A stretch of DNA of 64,000 nucleotides from Eutrigla gurnardus (GCA_963514095.1 OY741271.1:11622495-11686494), one strand, 5' to 3'. Positions 34,350-46,043 are shown, counted from the first letter of the stretch. Notes: generated by a model from the letters alone, not told the origin. Program-made: numbers and translations.

Positions 34350-35369
34350 AGTTCGGAAAAGTGAAACCAAGATGGAGTGCCTTAAGGCGAGTCCACACCG
34401 GACCGAAAATCGGCGTCTTTGAGAGAGTCGGCGTCCGTGACATGAGTCTACTTGGTGTGGTCGCTCGAATCGGCCCAGGTCGGCGTTCATTTCAGCCGAT
34501 TCAAATGTATAATCTGCCATTCGAGTCGGTCATTCTTTTACCATTCTGATTGGTGGAGGCTAGCAGCTTGACTAGCGAATCAGTGAAGCCCGGAAGTGAC
34601 GATGGTAAACATACCAGATAAGCAGTGGAATCGAAGAAGGTGTCGACGCACTCTCTCGGCTACTTCCGGTTTTCGTGTTTTTTGGCCCACTATACAGATT
34701 AGCGCCGCCTGTTGTTTTGGAGACATTACATCTCGCGCAAGCGCGGAACGTATGGCGTCGGATGTAATTCCGTAGGTGTGAACCGCCCATGTCGTTGTTC
34801 GAGTCGGCCATATTAAGTAGCCCGACTTCATTTACCGACGCGAGTTGGGCAGTTCTTCCGGTGTGGACTCGCCTTTAAAGTTGCATCCTCTCCACTGGCC
34901 ATCAGGGGAGACTCCTCTGGTTGCAAAGAATGCACATTATATGGAAGTCTGTGAGAAAACGACCCTACTTCTCTCTTGATTTATATCTCAGTAAAATAAT
35001 GAGTTTATGGTCTCAATCACTAGTTTCGAGTCTTCTTCATTACAGCATGATGTTCACATAGATGATAAAGCAGGGTATGCTTTAGGGTGTAGCTATCTTG
35101 TGATTGACATGTTGCTACTGCTGCCTTGCTACAACGCTACAAGGAAACTTAGCTGTAATGTTTACCTCAATGATGGCAGCTAAGTTATCCTAACCCTAAC
35201 CTTACCAGAAGCCAGAAGGATCCAGATCTAGTAAGGTTGCTTCTCGGGGTGCCGCTGTCGCTTGTGTTCCTCAGATCCACCTGACGCTCGAGGATTCATA
35301 ACCGTAGTCCTCAAACCAATGGGTGACGTCACGATGATAATGTCCACTTCTTATATACAGTCTATGATT
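34350..35369 (+). repeat. Dispersed repeat family A, copy 6, split by Harbinger insertion
   Basis: The left part 34350-34384 (AAAAGTGAAACCAAGATGGA ... GTGCCTTA) continues after the insertion at 34875 as TTAAAGTTGCATCCTCTCC. It runs through CCACTGGCCATCAGGGGAG to the well-kept right end GTCCACTTCTTATATACAG, TCTATG at about 35340-35369. The uninterrupted order is seen in the copies at 44.2 and 50.3 kb. Confidence 0.9.
34385..34874 (-). mobile_element. PIF/Harbinger-like MITE, 490 bp
   Basis: Inverted ends AGGCGAGTCCACACCGGA / TCCGGTGTGGACTCGCCT are flanked by TTA duplications (34382-34384 and 34875-34877). The interior shares GATGGTAAAC, CTAGCGAATCAG and ATCTCGCGCAAGCGCGGAAC with the elements at 7.7 kb (opposite orientation) and 44.5 kb (same orientation). 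It has no transposase; the coding section seen in its relatives is deleted. It lies within a family A copy. The minus-strand frames at 34572-34831 are translations of element ends. Confidence 0.9.
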
Positions 35370-35748
35370 TCATATATACACACAAATACATTTTTGATCA
35401 AGAAAAACCTTCAGTTCTGGACTTGGAGCCGCCGCTCAACCTCCTTGCTGAAGACACACAGCCAGAGGGACATTCTCCACCATTATAGACACACATATAT
35501 ATATAGAGGAGTTCATCGTTCTGTAACCCTCAGTCCACTATATGAATTACATCACATCAGAGCTTGACACTGATATTAAATAGGACCCATCTCAGACCTA
35601 CTTTTCCTTCCAGGGACAGCTAGTTACAACACTTGGAATTTGTGTGCTACATTGATTCAGAAAAGGTAACACCAGACTGTTGTGTGTCTTGATGCATCGA
35701 GTGATTGGATTAAAAAAGATTAGCTGGTGACCAGCAGCGTGACCACCA

Positions 35749-35751
<3 letters not shown>
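35370..35751. other. Noncoding stretch, no gene recognised
   Basis: Nothing supported beyond a short TATATA run near 35495. Confidence 0.4.

Positions 35752-35787
<36 letters not shown>
35752..35787. repeat. (GT)18 microsatellite, left arm of an inverted pair
   Basis: Uninterrupted GT array facing a longer CA array 62 bases away. Confidence 0.95.
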
Positions 35788-35789
<2 letters not shown>

Positions 35790-35849
35790 TTTGGGGGTAT
35801 CCTGGTTACAGCTGGAGAGGCACAGCGTCACCTTGAATGGCTTCTCAGT

Positions 35850-35855
35850 GCACAC

Positions 35856-35926
<71 letters not shown>
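35850..35926. repeat. (CA)n microsatellite, right arm of an inverted pair
   Basis: Long CA array with TA interruptions near 35861 and 35867. It is complementary to the preceding GT array. Confidence 0.95.
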
Positions 35927-35929
<3 letters not shown>

Positions 35930-36789
35930 ACCCGAGCTGCCTCTGCCTCACTATATATAGACCTGCCCTATCAGGCTGACTGAGCAAGTTAAAAATAGCT
36001 CTGCTCCATGCTTTCACACTGTGTGTCTTTTCCCCTCTTTCCCTCTCTCTCTCACAGACAAAAAACATACTCCCAACCCCCTCTCCCCCATCTTCCACTT
36101 CCCTGCACTAGCTGTACATTTTTGCACCCTCAACATCTCCCTTCTCATGTTCTGCCCACTTGAGCTCACAGCTTTAGGTGTTAGAAGGGGGAGGAGAAGG
36201 AGCACATAAAGGTTAGCGCCTGCCTCATAGCGCACATAGCAATGGATGCAATGGAGTGCACCTGCTTGAAATGACGTAAATGCATCTGAAACGCTGACGG
36301 TGATGTGATGTGTGATCTGAGGTTGCACCGCATGACCCTGTAAAGACATGATGAGGTAGAGGGGTTGTTAAATGGACTTTACAGGACCAGTTATTTCCAA
36401 TATGGGGGAGGGGGGATTGTGATGAAAGACTCAAGAGGAGATGATGACATTTTCTTCAGTGTCTGTTAAAACATCCATATGACATTAAAAGGCAACAGCC
36501 AAGTTGCAATTGTAAGGTGGAAAAGACACTCACAGCATGCAAGACATGTCACAACGCTACCGCTGTTATTTTGCATGTAAACATACTCGTCGGTGCAAGT
36601 CAGACACATCAACAACACAAGCACCACAACAGGCAGCGTTTTAGTCTATGCTGCAATGTCTATGGATTGCGATGGGATTTTGTGAGGCATTCAGGGTGAT
36701 TGATGGATTCCACCAACAATGAGCGACCCCAGCAGGTCAAAAATGTTTACTCATGTAGTGAAATAAAAACATTTTCTTTATAGACATTC
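35927..36789. other. Noncoding stretch, no gene recognised
   Basis: A pyrimidine-rich patch at 36025-36150 produces chance frames on both strands. No gene. Confidence 0.4.
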
Positions 36790-36912
36790 ATAGTTCCCAG
36801 ACAATGAACCCTGATAACTTTTGAGGTCACCTTTTTCTCTCTAGTGAATTAAGCTACCATGACATTTTCATCAGCTAATCAATCAAGGTTAGCATGCTAA
36901 CTAGGGGGCAAT
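36790..36912. repeat. Fragment of the TTAGCATGCTAAC repeat
   Basis: GAACCCTGATAACTTTTGAG ... CATTTTCATCAGCTAATCAA ... GTTAGCATGCTAACTAG resembles the right half of the repeat at 31.5-31.9 kb. Confidence 0.4.
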
Positions 36913-38044
36913 GTTTTGAATATACTCCATATATTGTGTTCAGGTTAAATTCATTAAAACAAATACATTTTTTAAGTCAATGTGACTGGCCATTACCCTC
37001 CTTCTGCAACTCTCAAAGACACAATCAACTGGGAAAGTGCCTATGTGTAACGTATGAGCATGGATATGCATAAGGGGTGTTGCCTGCTAATTAGTTATTT
37101 TGTAACTTATTCAATTTGTTTGTTTTGCCTTTTATCCTCATGTGTCTACATTGTGTTCTATGCACTGCCTCAAGTGTGCATTGCCTTCTTGTTGCTGTTG
37201 AAATCGCAAACCTGTTGTGACTTTCATTGTTTAAATTAAGCCTTAAAGAAATGATCACAAAGTAAGTCCAGCTTCACAGACTTTCCCCCCTATTTGGTGC
37301 AACCTGGGTACTGTACTTGCAGGTTGCTAACATGCTTCTCCTGTGGTCTTGTATATGTTGCAATAGAAGATGGATAAGTTATGTTGAGGCTAAGGATAGC
37401 CATAGACCTCTATGACCCAATGTTCAGGCAATATGAAGATACTTTTAAAGAAGACTTGATGAGTCATATATTGGCTCTTCAGGAAAGGGAGTGAAATTAC
37501 ACCTAAGAGTACGGCACACAGGGTAGCGCTCCAAAATGATCTTAATATGCATTATGTAATACTTTACATGCTTTACACTCCTGGAGTCCTGTTATAGTTA
37601 TGAAGCTTATATGTGGTTAACCCATATTTTGTAATGGTTTGATACATTTGATTGCATAAGTGAGCACCTGCAGACATAATATTAGTGTTTGGGAATTTGT
37701 GTGAGATCCAGAGTGCATGACATGCATGACAAATATGTATTCATGTGGAGTTATTGACTGCAGGCCAAATGCCTGCAGCACAAACTCGTCAAAGCTCTTT
37801 TTTCCTGTTGGGCCTTGCACATTGAAAGGAACAAAAACGAGAGAGGTAGAGGTGCTGCTCACGTCTTCAAGTGAATGAAAGGTAGGAATACCAATACAGA
37901 AAATGTAAAAATAAAAAAACAGCTTCCAAAACTATGTGAAGGAGTTAGTTGTGACAGTCGTTATGTTCAGTCCTTAATCAATTTATTCCGTTCAACATTT
38001 CTATGAAATTGCAAATTCATTCAATGAAAAAAAACCATGTTTTG
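36913..38044. other. Noncoding stretch, no gene recognised
   Basis: A/T-rich unique-looking sequence, no supported feature. Confidence 0.4.
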
Positions 38045-38240
38045 TGAAGTCACAGCAACCTTTGACCACCAACTTGTATCAGATCAGATCACCAACTACT
38101 AATCATCTTTGAGTCCAAGTTGAAGTTTGTGCCAAATTTGAAGAAATTCCAGGAGTTCCTGAGATACTGTGTTCATACAAATGGAAAGGACAACCAGAAT
38201 ACATAATTCGGCCTCAGCTACTGCTGGCATAGAGACATAA
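38045..38240 (+). repeat. Old dispersed repeat (GTGCCAAATTTGAAGAAATT family)
   Basis: GTCACAGCAACCTTTGACCA, TGAGTCCAAGTTGAAGTTTG, GTGCCAAATTTGAAGAAATT, GAGATACTGTGTTCATACAA and a decayed GGACAACC...AATACATAAT match a very common fish repeat I remember. Its class is not assigned. Confidence 0.65.
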
Positions 38241-39437
38241 AAATCAAATAGCATTGCAACATGAGGTACCTGACCTATTTTTACTTCATTCTGAAAAGGA
38301 GAGGATGCTTGGCTATGAACTAACTGATTGATATGTTTTCCGTGTTAGGTAAGTTAGTAAGGTAGCCAACGTGGCTCGCCCCCCAAGTTCTCCAGACCAC
38401 ATCTTGTTACCGTGATGAATAACACAGTACACTGGTCCTATTCCAGCTGCTGTCAATGGTCCAAAAATACTCAAGAATTAAAGTTTGGACAATTGCACAG
38501 AAGCCATGTCCAAAACTGACTATCGACGGGTAAACGAGAAGGCGTTGAACAGACATCTAAATGTTCCTTCTTATGACGACTCAAAGGGGCTTTGGACCCA
38601 CCCTGTCTCCACAACTAAATGCATACTAAACTACATCTAACTAAATCACACTCTCAGTTACATTTCCAGGGAGACATTTTTTTATTACAGATAGAATGGT
38701 CACAGTTTGAAAGAGTTTGAACACGTTAACAAGAAACAATACAAGAAACGTCACAAAACTACACAATTTGGTGTTTAGAAAAAACATTATGGAGTGGCTT
38801 AAAATAACTATGAAATTGAAACAAAACAAAAAAATACACAAAAGTACTCACTGTGTAGAAAACAAAAGCATTTGGTTCACATAGAACACTAACAGCAATC
38901 TTCTGGTGAAAGCCCTGTATTTGTGTACGTGGACTTATGTGGACTCATTTGAGACGTATTTGTAATACGTTGAAAGCAAATGTCATCCAAGACAAAATAC
39001 CATTCCATTCATTTAAATTCTACAATACAAAATCTTACTAGTATGAAAAGCATTCATCGTTTCAGTCGAAGTGTGAACTCTGTCACCCTGCTGTCTCACT
39101 TGTTTACTCAACTTGGATTGGGGAAGTGGTGCAGAAGGCATGACTTGTGCTTCGAGTAAAATCCATCCTGTAACCCTTTGTTAGATAAACATGTTGTGGA
39201 AGCAGAGCTGCTGTATTTTTTATGAATGTGGCTTAGAGGTTAATGGCTACTCATGCTGACATTGTCTTTGCTTGTCCACAGGAAAACGCTCAATCGCTGT
39301 CACATCCTGGCGGAAGCTGGAGGGGACATTTTTTTTTTCTTCTTTTTTTTCATCAACACCAAAGTCACCACCAACTTGTTGACTCAGTGGGAAGGAAGCT
39401 GTGTGCATAATGTATGTGTGTATTAGTTTGAGTGTGA

Positions 39438-39440
<3 letters not shown>
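38241..39440. other. Noncoding stretch, no gene recognised
   Basis: A/T-rich. Poly-T runs near 39330. No supported gene. Confidence 0.4.

Positions 39441-39480
<40 letters not shown>
39441..39480. repeat. (TG)20 microsatellite
   Basis: Uninterrupted TG array. Confidence 0.95.
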
Positions 39481-39484
<4 letters not shown>

Positions 39485-39881
39485 TCTGCCCACCTGTTCA
39501 CCTGCACATGGATGCAAACAAACACAGAGGTTTGTTTCCGTATTTATGCATCTTTCAGTGTGTGTGTGTTTGCACATTCTTACTTCAACACCAGGAAGGG
39601 CTCCACAGGGGAACTCCTGGCTGAAAACTGGCAAAAACAAAATCCCTTTCCTCATTTTTCCTGTGTGTGTGTTTATCCGTTACATAAGCCGGTGAGAGGA
39701 AAAAGGTCTACTGAACAAAGAGTTCCCATAAAGAAAATCAACAAAACCATCTTCCTTGTTCCTTACAGGAAGGATCTATATCTACAGAGTGAGAGATGGG
39801 GTCAAGCCCCTAGGAAGAGTGCCAGGCTTTGAAGCACATTTTCAGGCTGCCTGGAAATAGAAGACAATGAGGAAGCTTGAA
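39481..39881. other. Noncoding stretch, no gene recognised
   Basis: The 143-codon plus-strand frame that crosses the TG array (39401-39832) is Cys/Val-rich at first and has no recognised domain later. Confidence 0.4.
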
Positions 39882-40108
39882 ACTTAAACTTGCATTCTCT
39901 CTGCTGTCAACCTTTTGAGGGCAACTTGCAAAAGGAAGTCCGATTGCACAGATGTTCTACTTCTCCCTTGATTTATTACCTAAACATTGCAAACATGAGT
40001 TTATGGTCTCAATAGTTTTAGGTCTTCTTCAAAAGCATGATGGTCAGTTAGTAAATGATGGTTCCATTTAGATTAAAATAGATGATAATATCCATGCGTT
40101 AGGGCCTA
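39882..40108 (+). repeat. Dispersed repeat family A, copy 7, left part
   Basis: Starts AACTTAAACTTGCATTCTCT and keeps CCTTGATTTATTACC, TTTATGGTCTCAATAG and AAGCATGATGGTCA. It is disrupted after about 40108. Confidence 0.75.
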
Positions 40109-40464
40109 CACTGTCTCCTATGTTGTTCCTACAAATAAACTGCACTCTCAATTCTGTTCCAGTCCTTCTGGACTGGAGTTTGTGGTTTGAAACAGTTTGA
40201 AGCATGAGGTCAATAAACAAAACAAAAATCACTACAAAACTATTTGGTTAGGTTTATTAAAAAAATTATGTTTTGGGTTAAAATGAGGGACCTGAACAGC
40301 GTCCAGGGTGGAAGTCCTGTGTTTTGGTTGATACCTCGGCATGTTTTGTTCTTGAAAGTAAACTGCATTTGCTTGCCTTAATATGTCTTATACAGTGTCA
40401 GGTTTTACTTAGCTTACCCTCTCCTGTCAGTTCCAAAAAACACCCCCAAAAACTGTCTGTGACA

Positions 40465-40541
40465 GCCAAAATACCAAACTTGTAGTCTACAAACCAGTAT
40501 AGGTGATGTCACTACAACCACTTCTAATATACAATCTATAC
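40465..40541 (+). repeat. Family A right-end fragment, copy 7
   Basis: GCCAAAATACCAAACTTG ... GATGTCACTACAACCACTTC, TAATATACAATCTAT is the decayed right end, probably of the same copy separated by about 350 bases of other sequence. Confidence 0.6.
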
Positions 40542-41680
40542 ACGTTTTACATAGTGGCCAAACAATGGAATTACACATGTGATTACTCACCCAAAAATAC
40601 CTTTCCTTATATATTAACATTGGGAAAGATGATCTGTTACTCAACTTTTCTTAGTAGTAGACACAAAAACAATATCTTATATCAAAGAATAAACATTTTT
40701 GCTTATTTCATGGAGGATGCTTCTTCTTGCTGATTGGAAGTGGGAGCATACATATTCCCCACCTATCTCACAGATTGGAGCCATATTTGAATGAAAATGT
40801 AATGAGAGTTGTGGGATTGCTTACTTATGTTGCAGAGAGGTTCTGATTTGCAAGATGATGAAGGGCTGCGTCCAACATTTTATTTTGGCAGTACTTTAAA
40901 TTAACACGTGTTTCAACACTACTGCAGGCTGTTCTGAGATCACCTTATTTAGTGACATGATGGCAATTAAACCTTCTTGCTTCTTGTCAAACTGTTACTT
41001 CAAATGTCAAGAATTAACATCCAAGCTTAGATTTAAAAAAACAATTGCTGTCTCTTTCATCTGTCATTCTGTGTCCAGAGAAAAAATAACATACACAGTT
41101 AACACTCTCATCATGATGTGACGCATCAGATCTGTTTTAACACCATGATTTCATATTCTCCACTGTCACCTGCTGCCAGTTTCCTGCATCATTGTCTCCT
41201 ACTGACTAACAAACACCATATTTTTCATCTTGTTTCAATTCAACACATTATTAAACAGCTGTTTACCCCGGTACTCGTGTCAAGCTGCGCCTCCAGCCAG
41301 GAAGCTATTGGATATTGAGCTTCAAAACAGGATATGTGTGGACAGAGAGGACCTGCACGGGGCAGATGGAAGTGAATATTCATCGGTGAAAAAATAACAG
41401 CTTTATCTGCTGATATAAATAGAAAAATAAAAGGAGAATCGAGGGAATTGAATGGAATGGAAAAAGAGAAAATAATATGTTTGCCACATCTTGCTTGTCT
41501 TATTCAGGCAGCTTCTTGGCATATTTGCTGCTGCAGCCTTACAGCTAAAGAGGAAGTCAGGATTTGTAGGGCAGCGGCCTCTGAGAGATCGCTCTGTGTG
41601 TACAGCTCCGGTGAGATGTAAGCCGGAGGGGAGGACTGTTTTTCAGCCAAGACGCATCTCTCAGGCAACCAAGATACTCC

Positions 41681-41688
<8 letters not shown>
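40542..41688. other. Noncoding stretch, no gene recognised
   Basis: A/T-rich, no supported gene. The frame at 41491-41811 leads into the CA/GA array. Confidence 0.4.

Positions 41689-41739
<51 letters not shown>
41689..41739. repeat. (AC)n(AG)n compound microsatellite
   Basis: About 16 AC units joined directly to about 9 AG units. Confidence 0.95.
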
Positions 41740-42006
41740 TGCACTCGGTGCTCACTCTTAATGCAGCTTAAATGGTGGACAAGGAAAAGCTTTTTGAAAG
41801 CATATCTATAAAGATAGGAAATAGTTTATGAATAATTTGTTGCCTCGAGGGACTTATGCAGGGGGAGGGGGATGGGGAGGTGATGGGCACAGCCTCTTGA
41901 CAGAATATTGGATATGGAAAAGAAAAGGAGATGAGAGAGAAACACAATTACTAACTGTAGTTCATTGTATGCAGAATAATATACTGTGGAGTCAGTAGTA
42001 CACACG

Positions 42007-42009
<3 letters not shown>

Positions 42010-42053
<44 letters not shown>
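42010..42053. repeat. (GT)22 microsatellite, left arm of an inverted pair
   Basis: Uninterrupted GT array facing a long CA array 88 bases downstream. Confidence 0.95.
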
Positions 42054-42055
<2 letters not shown>

Positions 42056-42141
42056 CATTGATGCATTGTGTCCTTGTGTGTGTGTTTCAGAGAGAAACGG
42101 ATAAAGTAAGCGAGAGACAGGTTCATAGACACAGGACACGC

Positions 42142-42148
42142 GCACACA

Positions 42149-42237
<89 letters not shown>
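42142..42237. repeat. (CA)n microsatellite, about 48 units, right arm
   Basis: Longest CA array in the window, with a single TA interruption near 42155. It is complementary to the preceding GT array. Chance frames read Thr/His or Cys/Val polymers. Confidence 0.95.
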
Positions 42238-42238
<1 letters not shown>

Positions 42239-44152
42239 ATCAATCAGACAGAGAGACAAGCAGGAAGAGGGTCAATTATGGTAGAAATGATCCTGCTATG
42301 AATAAACCAGTTGGAGGAAGTAGAGCTCCCATTAGGCTTCCCTCCTCAGGCTATTAATAACCAGAGAACTAATGCCTCCTCCACAATCAATACACACACC
42401 CACTAGGACTCGGTTAAAGACACACTCCGGCGTTTGATACACAATCATCTGTAGAAGCTTCAAAAAAGTATCACATATTGAGAATGGAATTCTTCATCCT
42501 CGTCTCGTTTGTCACTCAAGGTGATGGGGATGAAAGATTACATTTGAACTGAGATATTTTTGGTTGTCTCATGAGTAAGATTTGAAGAAAGAGAGGATTT
42601 TGCATGTGGATTCAAGTTTGGTGTACTGTAATGCAGAAAAGAGGAATTCATCTGTCACCGGCAGAAACACAATTTTCATCCTCATGTGATCCGCCCATTG
42701 AGACTTCTTTGCGCTCTAGATCAACATCAAAACAAAATCAAATGAATCTTGCATGATGTCTTGTAGGATTTTATGGCAACTTGACTCTGATCCACCATGT
42801 CAATCTCCCTTCAATCTGAGGATGAAATTGGGTTATCCAACAGTATTGCCGGACAGACAGCAGATTGGATATGCATGATCTGTAATTTCCTTGCATGTGA
42901 GTGTGTCCCACTGGCTCGCTCATGGCCGCTCATATGGCTGTTACAGCTGCTCTCTTACAATAACTATTTTCTTACTTCAATTTCAGCTAGAAGGAAGATT
43001 TAAATGACGAGGTGAGTTTAAACAAACCTTGACAAACTTCCCCAGGTACATTCTGTAACATTTATTGAATATGGACAAAACGTAAATAAACAAGCAAAAA
43101 ATAAATAAATAAAGCAATTGTGGTACACATGATAGAGGTTTATGTAAGCTCGGTGGCCGATGTTGGTGTTGGAAGATGATGTGTAGTAACCCTGGTATGG
43201 TCCTTTAAAAACTCCAGAAGAGGCTGCATGCTTGGATGCCTTTTAGGAGGCTTGAATCTACACAAGAAATCGCTGCTCAAGTTCATTAAGCATCCTGTCC
43301 AAGCAGGGCAACAGTAAGTCAGTTCTGTGCTCTCTACATATAGGGAAAACATCGCTTGGCGTTGGATGCAAATCATACCTGTCACTTTGTTCATCCTTCT
43401 TTATATGAGACTTAGTGGTAGAATTGTGATGATGTAAGTTGATCTGTCACCAGGGCTCTTTCATAAACGAGGTAAGTACATTAGCTTGAGTGTTAAATGG
43501 TGTCTCCAAATTGCAGATTGTGTCTTTATCCTCCAGAACAGGAGAGCAGGGTTGATAGAAGATTTCCTGTGAGTGCGAAAAGAAAGCTGACCGCACAAGG
43601 ATGGTCAAATCCATCAAGCTGTCAGCGGAGGTTTGGTCCGCAGCCCGGTCTCACTCAGCTGAAACCGTTAAACCCTGAAACCTGAAGAGCGTGGATCAAT
43701 AGGAGGGTGTGCGGCTAAATTGAATTTTTTCAACAAGAAACTTTTTTTTTTTGTCCACAGATAAGCGCTGGGTTGTCCTTGATGTTTCTGAGCCTTGCAG
43801 GATCTTGAACCATGAAAATGGTGTTATCTGGTTAACTCAATAATCCCCCACATGAAGAACGCCCATCTTTGTGGACATGCCATGTTTATTATTAGAAGCA
43901 AATGATTGCATGGTTGTATGGGCTTGACTTTGTGTGAATGAGTGGACCTATAAGCCTACTGAAGTCAGATTGGTTTCAAGAGAGAGATTGGAAAGAAATT
44001 GTGCCACGGCAAAGGGGAGACCATGTAGTATCATGTTATGTTGTTACATTATTATTATTTTAAACTCAGATCATGATGTTTTTTTCAGTAACATCATACA
44101 CTATGTACATGCATTATCATGAATTCATGCATGACTCAATGCATGTGTTAAA
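42238..44152. other. Noncoding stretch, no gene recognised
   Basis: Unique-looking sequence. Frames at 42797-43003, 43140-43394 and 43497-43685 lack known domains. Poly-T at about 43741-43752. Confidence 0.4.
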
Positions 44153-44499
44153 ACCAGGCGGAAACCTCCGCTTCTGAAAAGTGAAGCCAAAACTAAAGTG
44201 CCTTAAACTTGCATTATCTCTGCTGGCAATCAGGGGGCAACTCCTCTGGATGAAAATATGAGAAAATGACTGTACTTCTCACTTGATTTATTGTCTCAGT
44301 AAACATTATCAACATATTTTATGGTCTCACTCTCTACTTTCAAGTTTTCTACAATACAGCATGAGGTTCATTGAGTAAATTATGGTCCATTTAGAGTCAA
44401 ATAGACCATAAAGCAGGGTATGATTTAGGGTGTGGCTACCTTGTGATTGACAGGTCGCTACCACGCTACCAATGCAGGAAGCAACTCAGATGACTTTAA

Positions 44500-45128
44500 A
44501 GGCGAGTCCACACCGGACTGAAAATCGGCATCTTTGAGAGAGTCGGCGTCCGTGACATGAGTCTACTTGGTGTGGTCGCTCGAATCGGCCCACATCGGCG
44601 TTCATTTCAGCCGATTCAAATGTATAATCCGCCATTCGAGTCGGTCATTCTTTTACCATTCTGATTGGTGGAGGCTAGCAGCTTGACTAGCGAATCAGTG
44701 AAGCCGGAACTGTTCTCTTTCTTTTTCGCTTACGACTGTCTTCTTCCATAAGAATAAGTGCGAGAGCTGACAAGGCCAGTGTCTCCGTATCGACATCATC
44801 AAACATTTTAGATTTTTCCCTTCAGAGAGTAATCACAGTCTACAACCTCACTCTGCTGACAACAGTGACTGGTGAGGACAGCGTGCTCTGTGTTATGGTC
44901 TAGAGAGGACCGGCTACTTCAGGTTTTCGTGTTTTTTGGCCCACAATACAGATTAGCAGCGCCTGTTGTTTTGGAGACATTACATCTCGCGCAAGCGCGG
45001 AACGTATGGCGTCGGCTGTAATTCCGTAGGTGTGAACCGCCCATGTCGTTGTTCGAGTCGGCCATATTAAGTAGCCCGACTTCATTTACCGACGCGAGTC
45101 AGGCAGTTCTTCCGGTGTGGACTCGCCT
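44500..45128 (-). mobile_element. PIF/Harbinger-like element, 629 bp
   Basis: Inverted ends AGGCGAGTCCACACCGGA / TCCGGTGTGGACTCGCCT are flanked by TAA duplications (44497-44499 and 45129-45131). Both end regions are nearly identical to those of the 34.4-kb element. The middle differs: it keeps about 180 bases, absent at 34.4 kb, that include the start of a transposase gene on the minus strand. It is a separate deletion derivative of the same parent and is nested in a family A copy. Confidence 0.9.
44687..44806 (-). pseudogene. Harbinger transposase start, 39-codon remnant
   Basis: From ATG at 44806 the minus strand reads MFDDVDTETLALSALALILM, followed by acidic EED and the basic run SRKRKRKR. 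The frame then crosses the internal deletion junction near 44705-44710 into terminal noncoding sequence and stops at TAG (44689-44687). An acidic-hydrophobic start followed by a basic run is usual for HARBI1/ALP1-like transposases, just before their W-x-x-W motif. The DNA aligns with 8020-8085 in the 7.7-kb element. The catalytic part is gone. Confidence 0.6.
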
Positions 45129-45207
45129 TAACATTAACCTGTAAAGTTGACCTTGCATTATGTAGCTAACTTTGTTAACAGCTTCATACGAGAAGCCAGG
45201 TGGATGT

Positions 45208-46000
45208 TGACTTTGGATTGTCAATCACATTTAATGATTATTATTATAATATTATATTATAATTAGTTAACTTAATTGCTTTGTAAGCTTCAAGCTAATG
45301 CTATGTAATGCACACACATTTTATTTTCTGAACGAGTATTGATAATTCAAATGAAATCCCAAATTCTGATGGAATTTGCATCTAATTTTGCCTGTGATTT
45401 TTCCGAGTGCATGTCTGAATACACAGGACTGCCTTTATTTAAGGGGTGGCAAAGATGATTGATTCATAAGCAACAAATGGTTAATACACCACCATTAATC
45501 ATGAGTTGTTTATGAGTGAAAAGGCGAACAGGTTACCACTTTATTTACCACAAACAAGAAGTCGTGAAAAAACAATGCTTGGTTAATCATGAATATAACT
45601 GCTGTGACTTTAACGGCAGACTTACCAATGAAGACATGAACATCTTTAATAACTAAGAGAATTTTGTTTGCGATACATTAGTTGCTGCATTCATTAACAT
45701 ACTGTTCTTGCATAAGATACTATTATTTCTTGTAAATTAACTCTCATGAATTCCACAAAGAACTGCATGCAATGATTAATGTGTTAAATATTTTTTTTCT
45801 TGCATAGATGATGATTCATGTACCGATACCATACAGTGTTGTGTTGTATTCTATTGACCTCACTAAAGTGGTTTTCTTCCATCTATTTTTACACAAACAA
45901 AAAACAACTCATAAAGGTGTTTGCTGCTTCTTATTATGATATTTAGTCAGGTTACTCCTGTCTGATAAAGACAGTGACTGTCACCGACCGTCCTCTCTGT

Positions 46001-46003
<3 letters not shown>
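45208..46003. other. A/T-rich noncoding stretch
   Basis: No gene. It contains AT-rich homeodomain-like words and an octamer-like ATTTGCATCTAATTT at about 45375, a texture common in conserved noncoding elements. This is unproven. Confidence 0.35.

Positions 46004-46042
<39 letters not shown>
46004..46042. repeat. (GT)n microsatellite
   Basis: About 19 GT units. Confidence 0.95.

Positions 46043-46043
<1 letters not shown>

Larger units (their letters stand above)
44153..45207 (+). repeat. Dispersed repeat family A, copy 8, split by Harbinger insertion
   Basis: The left part 44153-44499 is well preserved: CTTCTGAAAAGTGAAGCC, GCAATCAGGGGGCAACTCCT and TTGTGATTGACAGGTCGC. It is interrupted at GACTTTAA. 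The repeat resumes at 45129-45207 with TAACATTAACCTG, ACTTTGTTAACAGCTTC and GAAGCCAGGTGGAT, then stops. Confidence 0.9.

Noticed and set aside
34572..34831. Two similar minus-strand open frames also found at 44900-45085
   Set aside because: The repetition is due to the shared noncoding ends of two Harbinger elements, not to a conserved protein.
39401..39832. 143-codon plus-strand open frame
   Set aside because: Begins in a TG array (Cys/Val polymer); the remainder lacks a domain and ends near a family A copy.
42010..42237. Open frames of 83-123 codons on both strands
   Set aside because: Pure artefacts of long GT/CA arrays, which have no stop codons in most frames.
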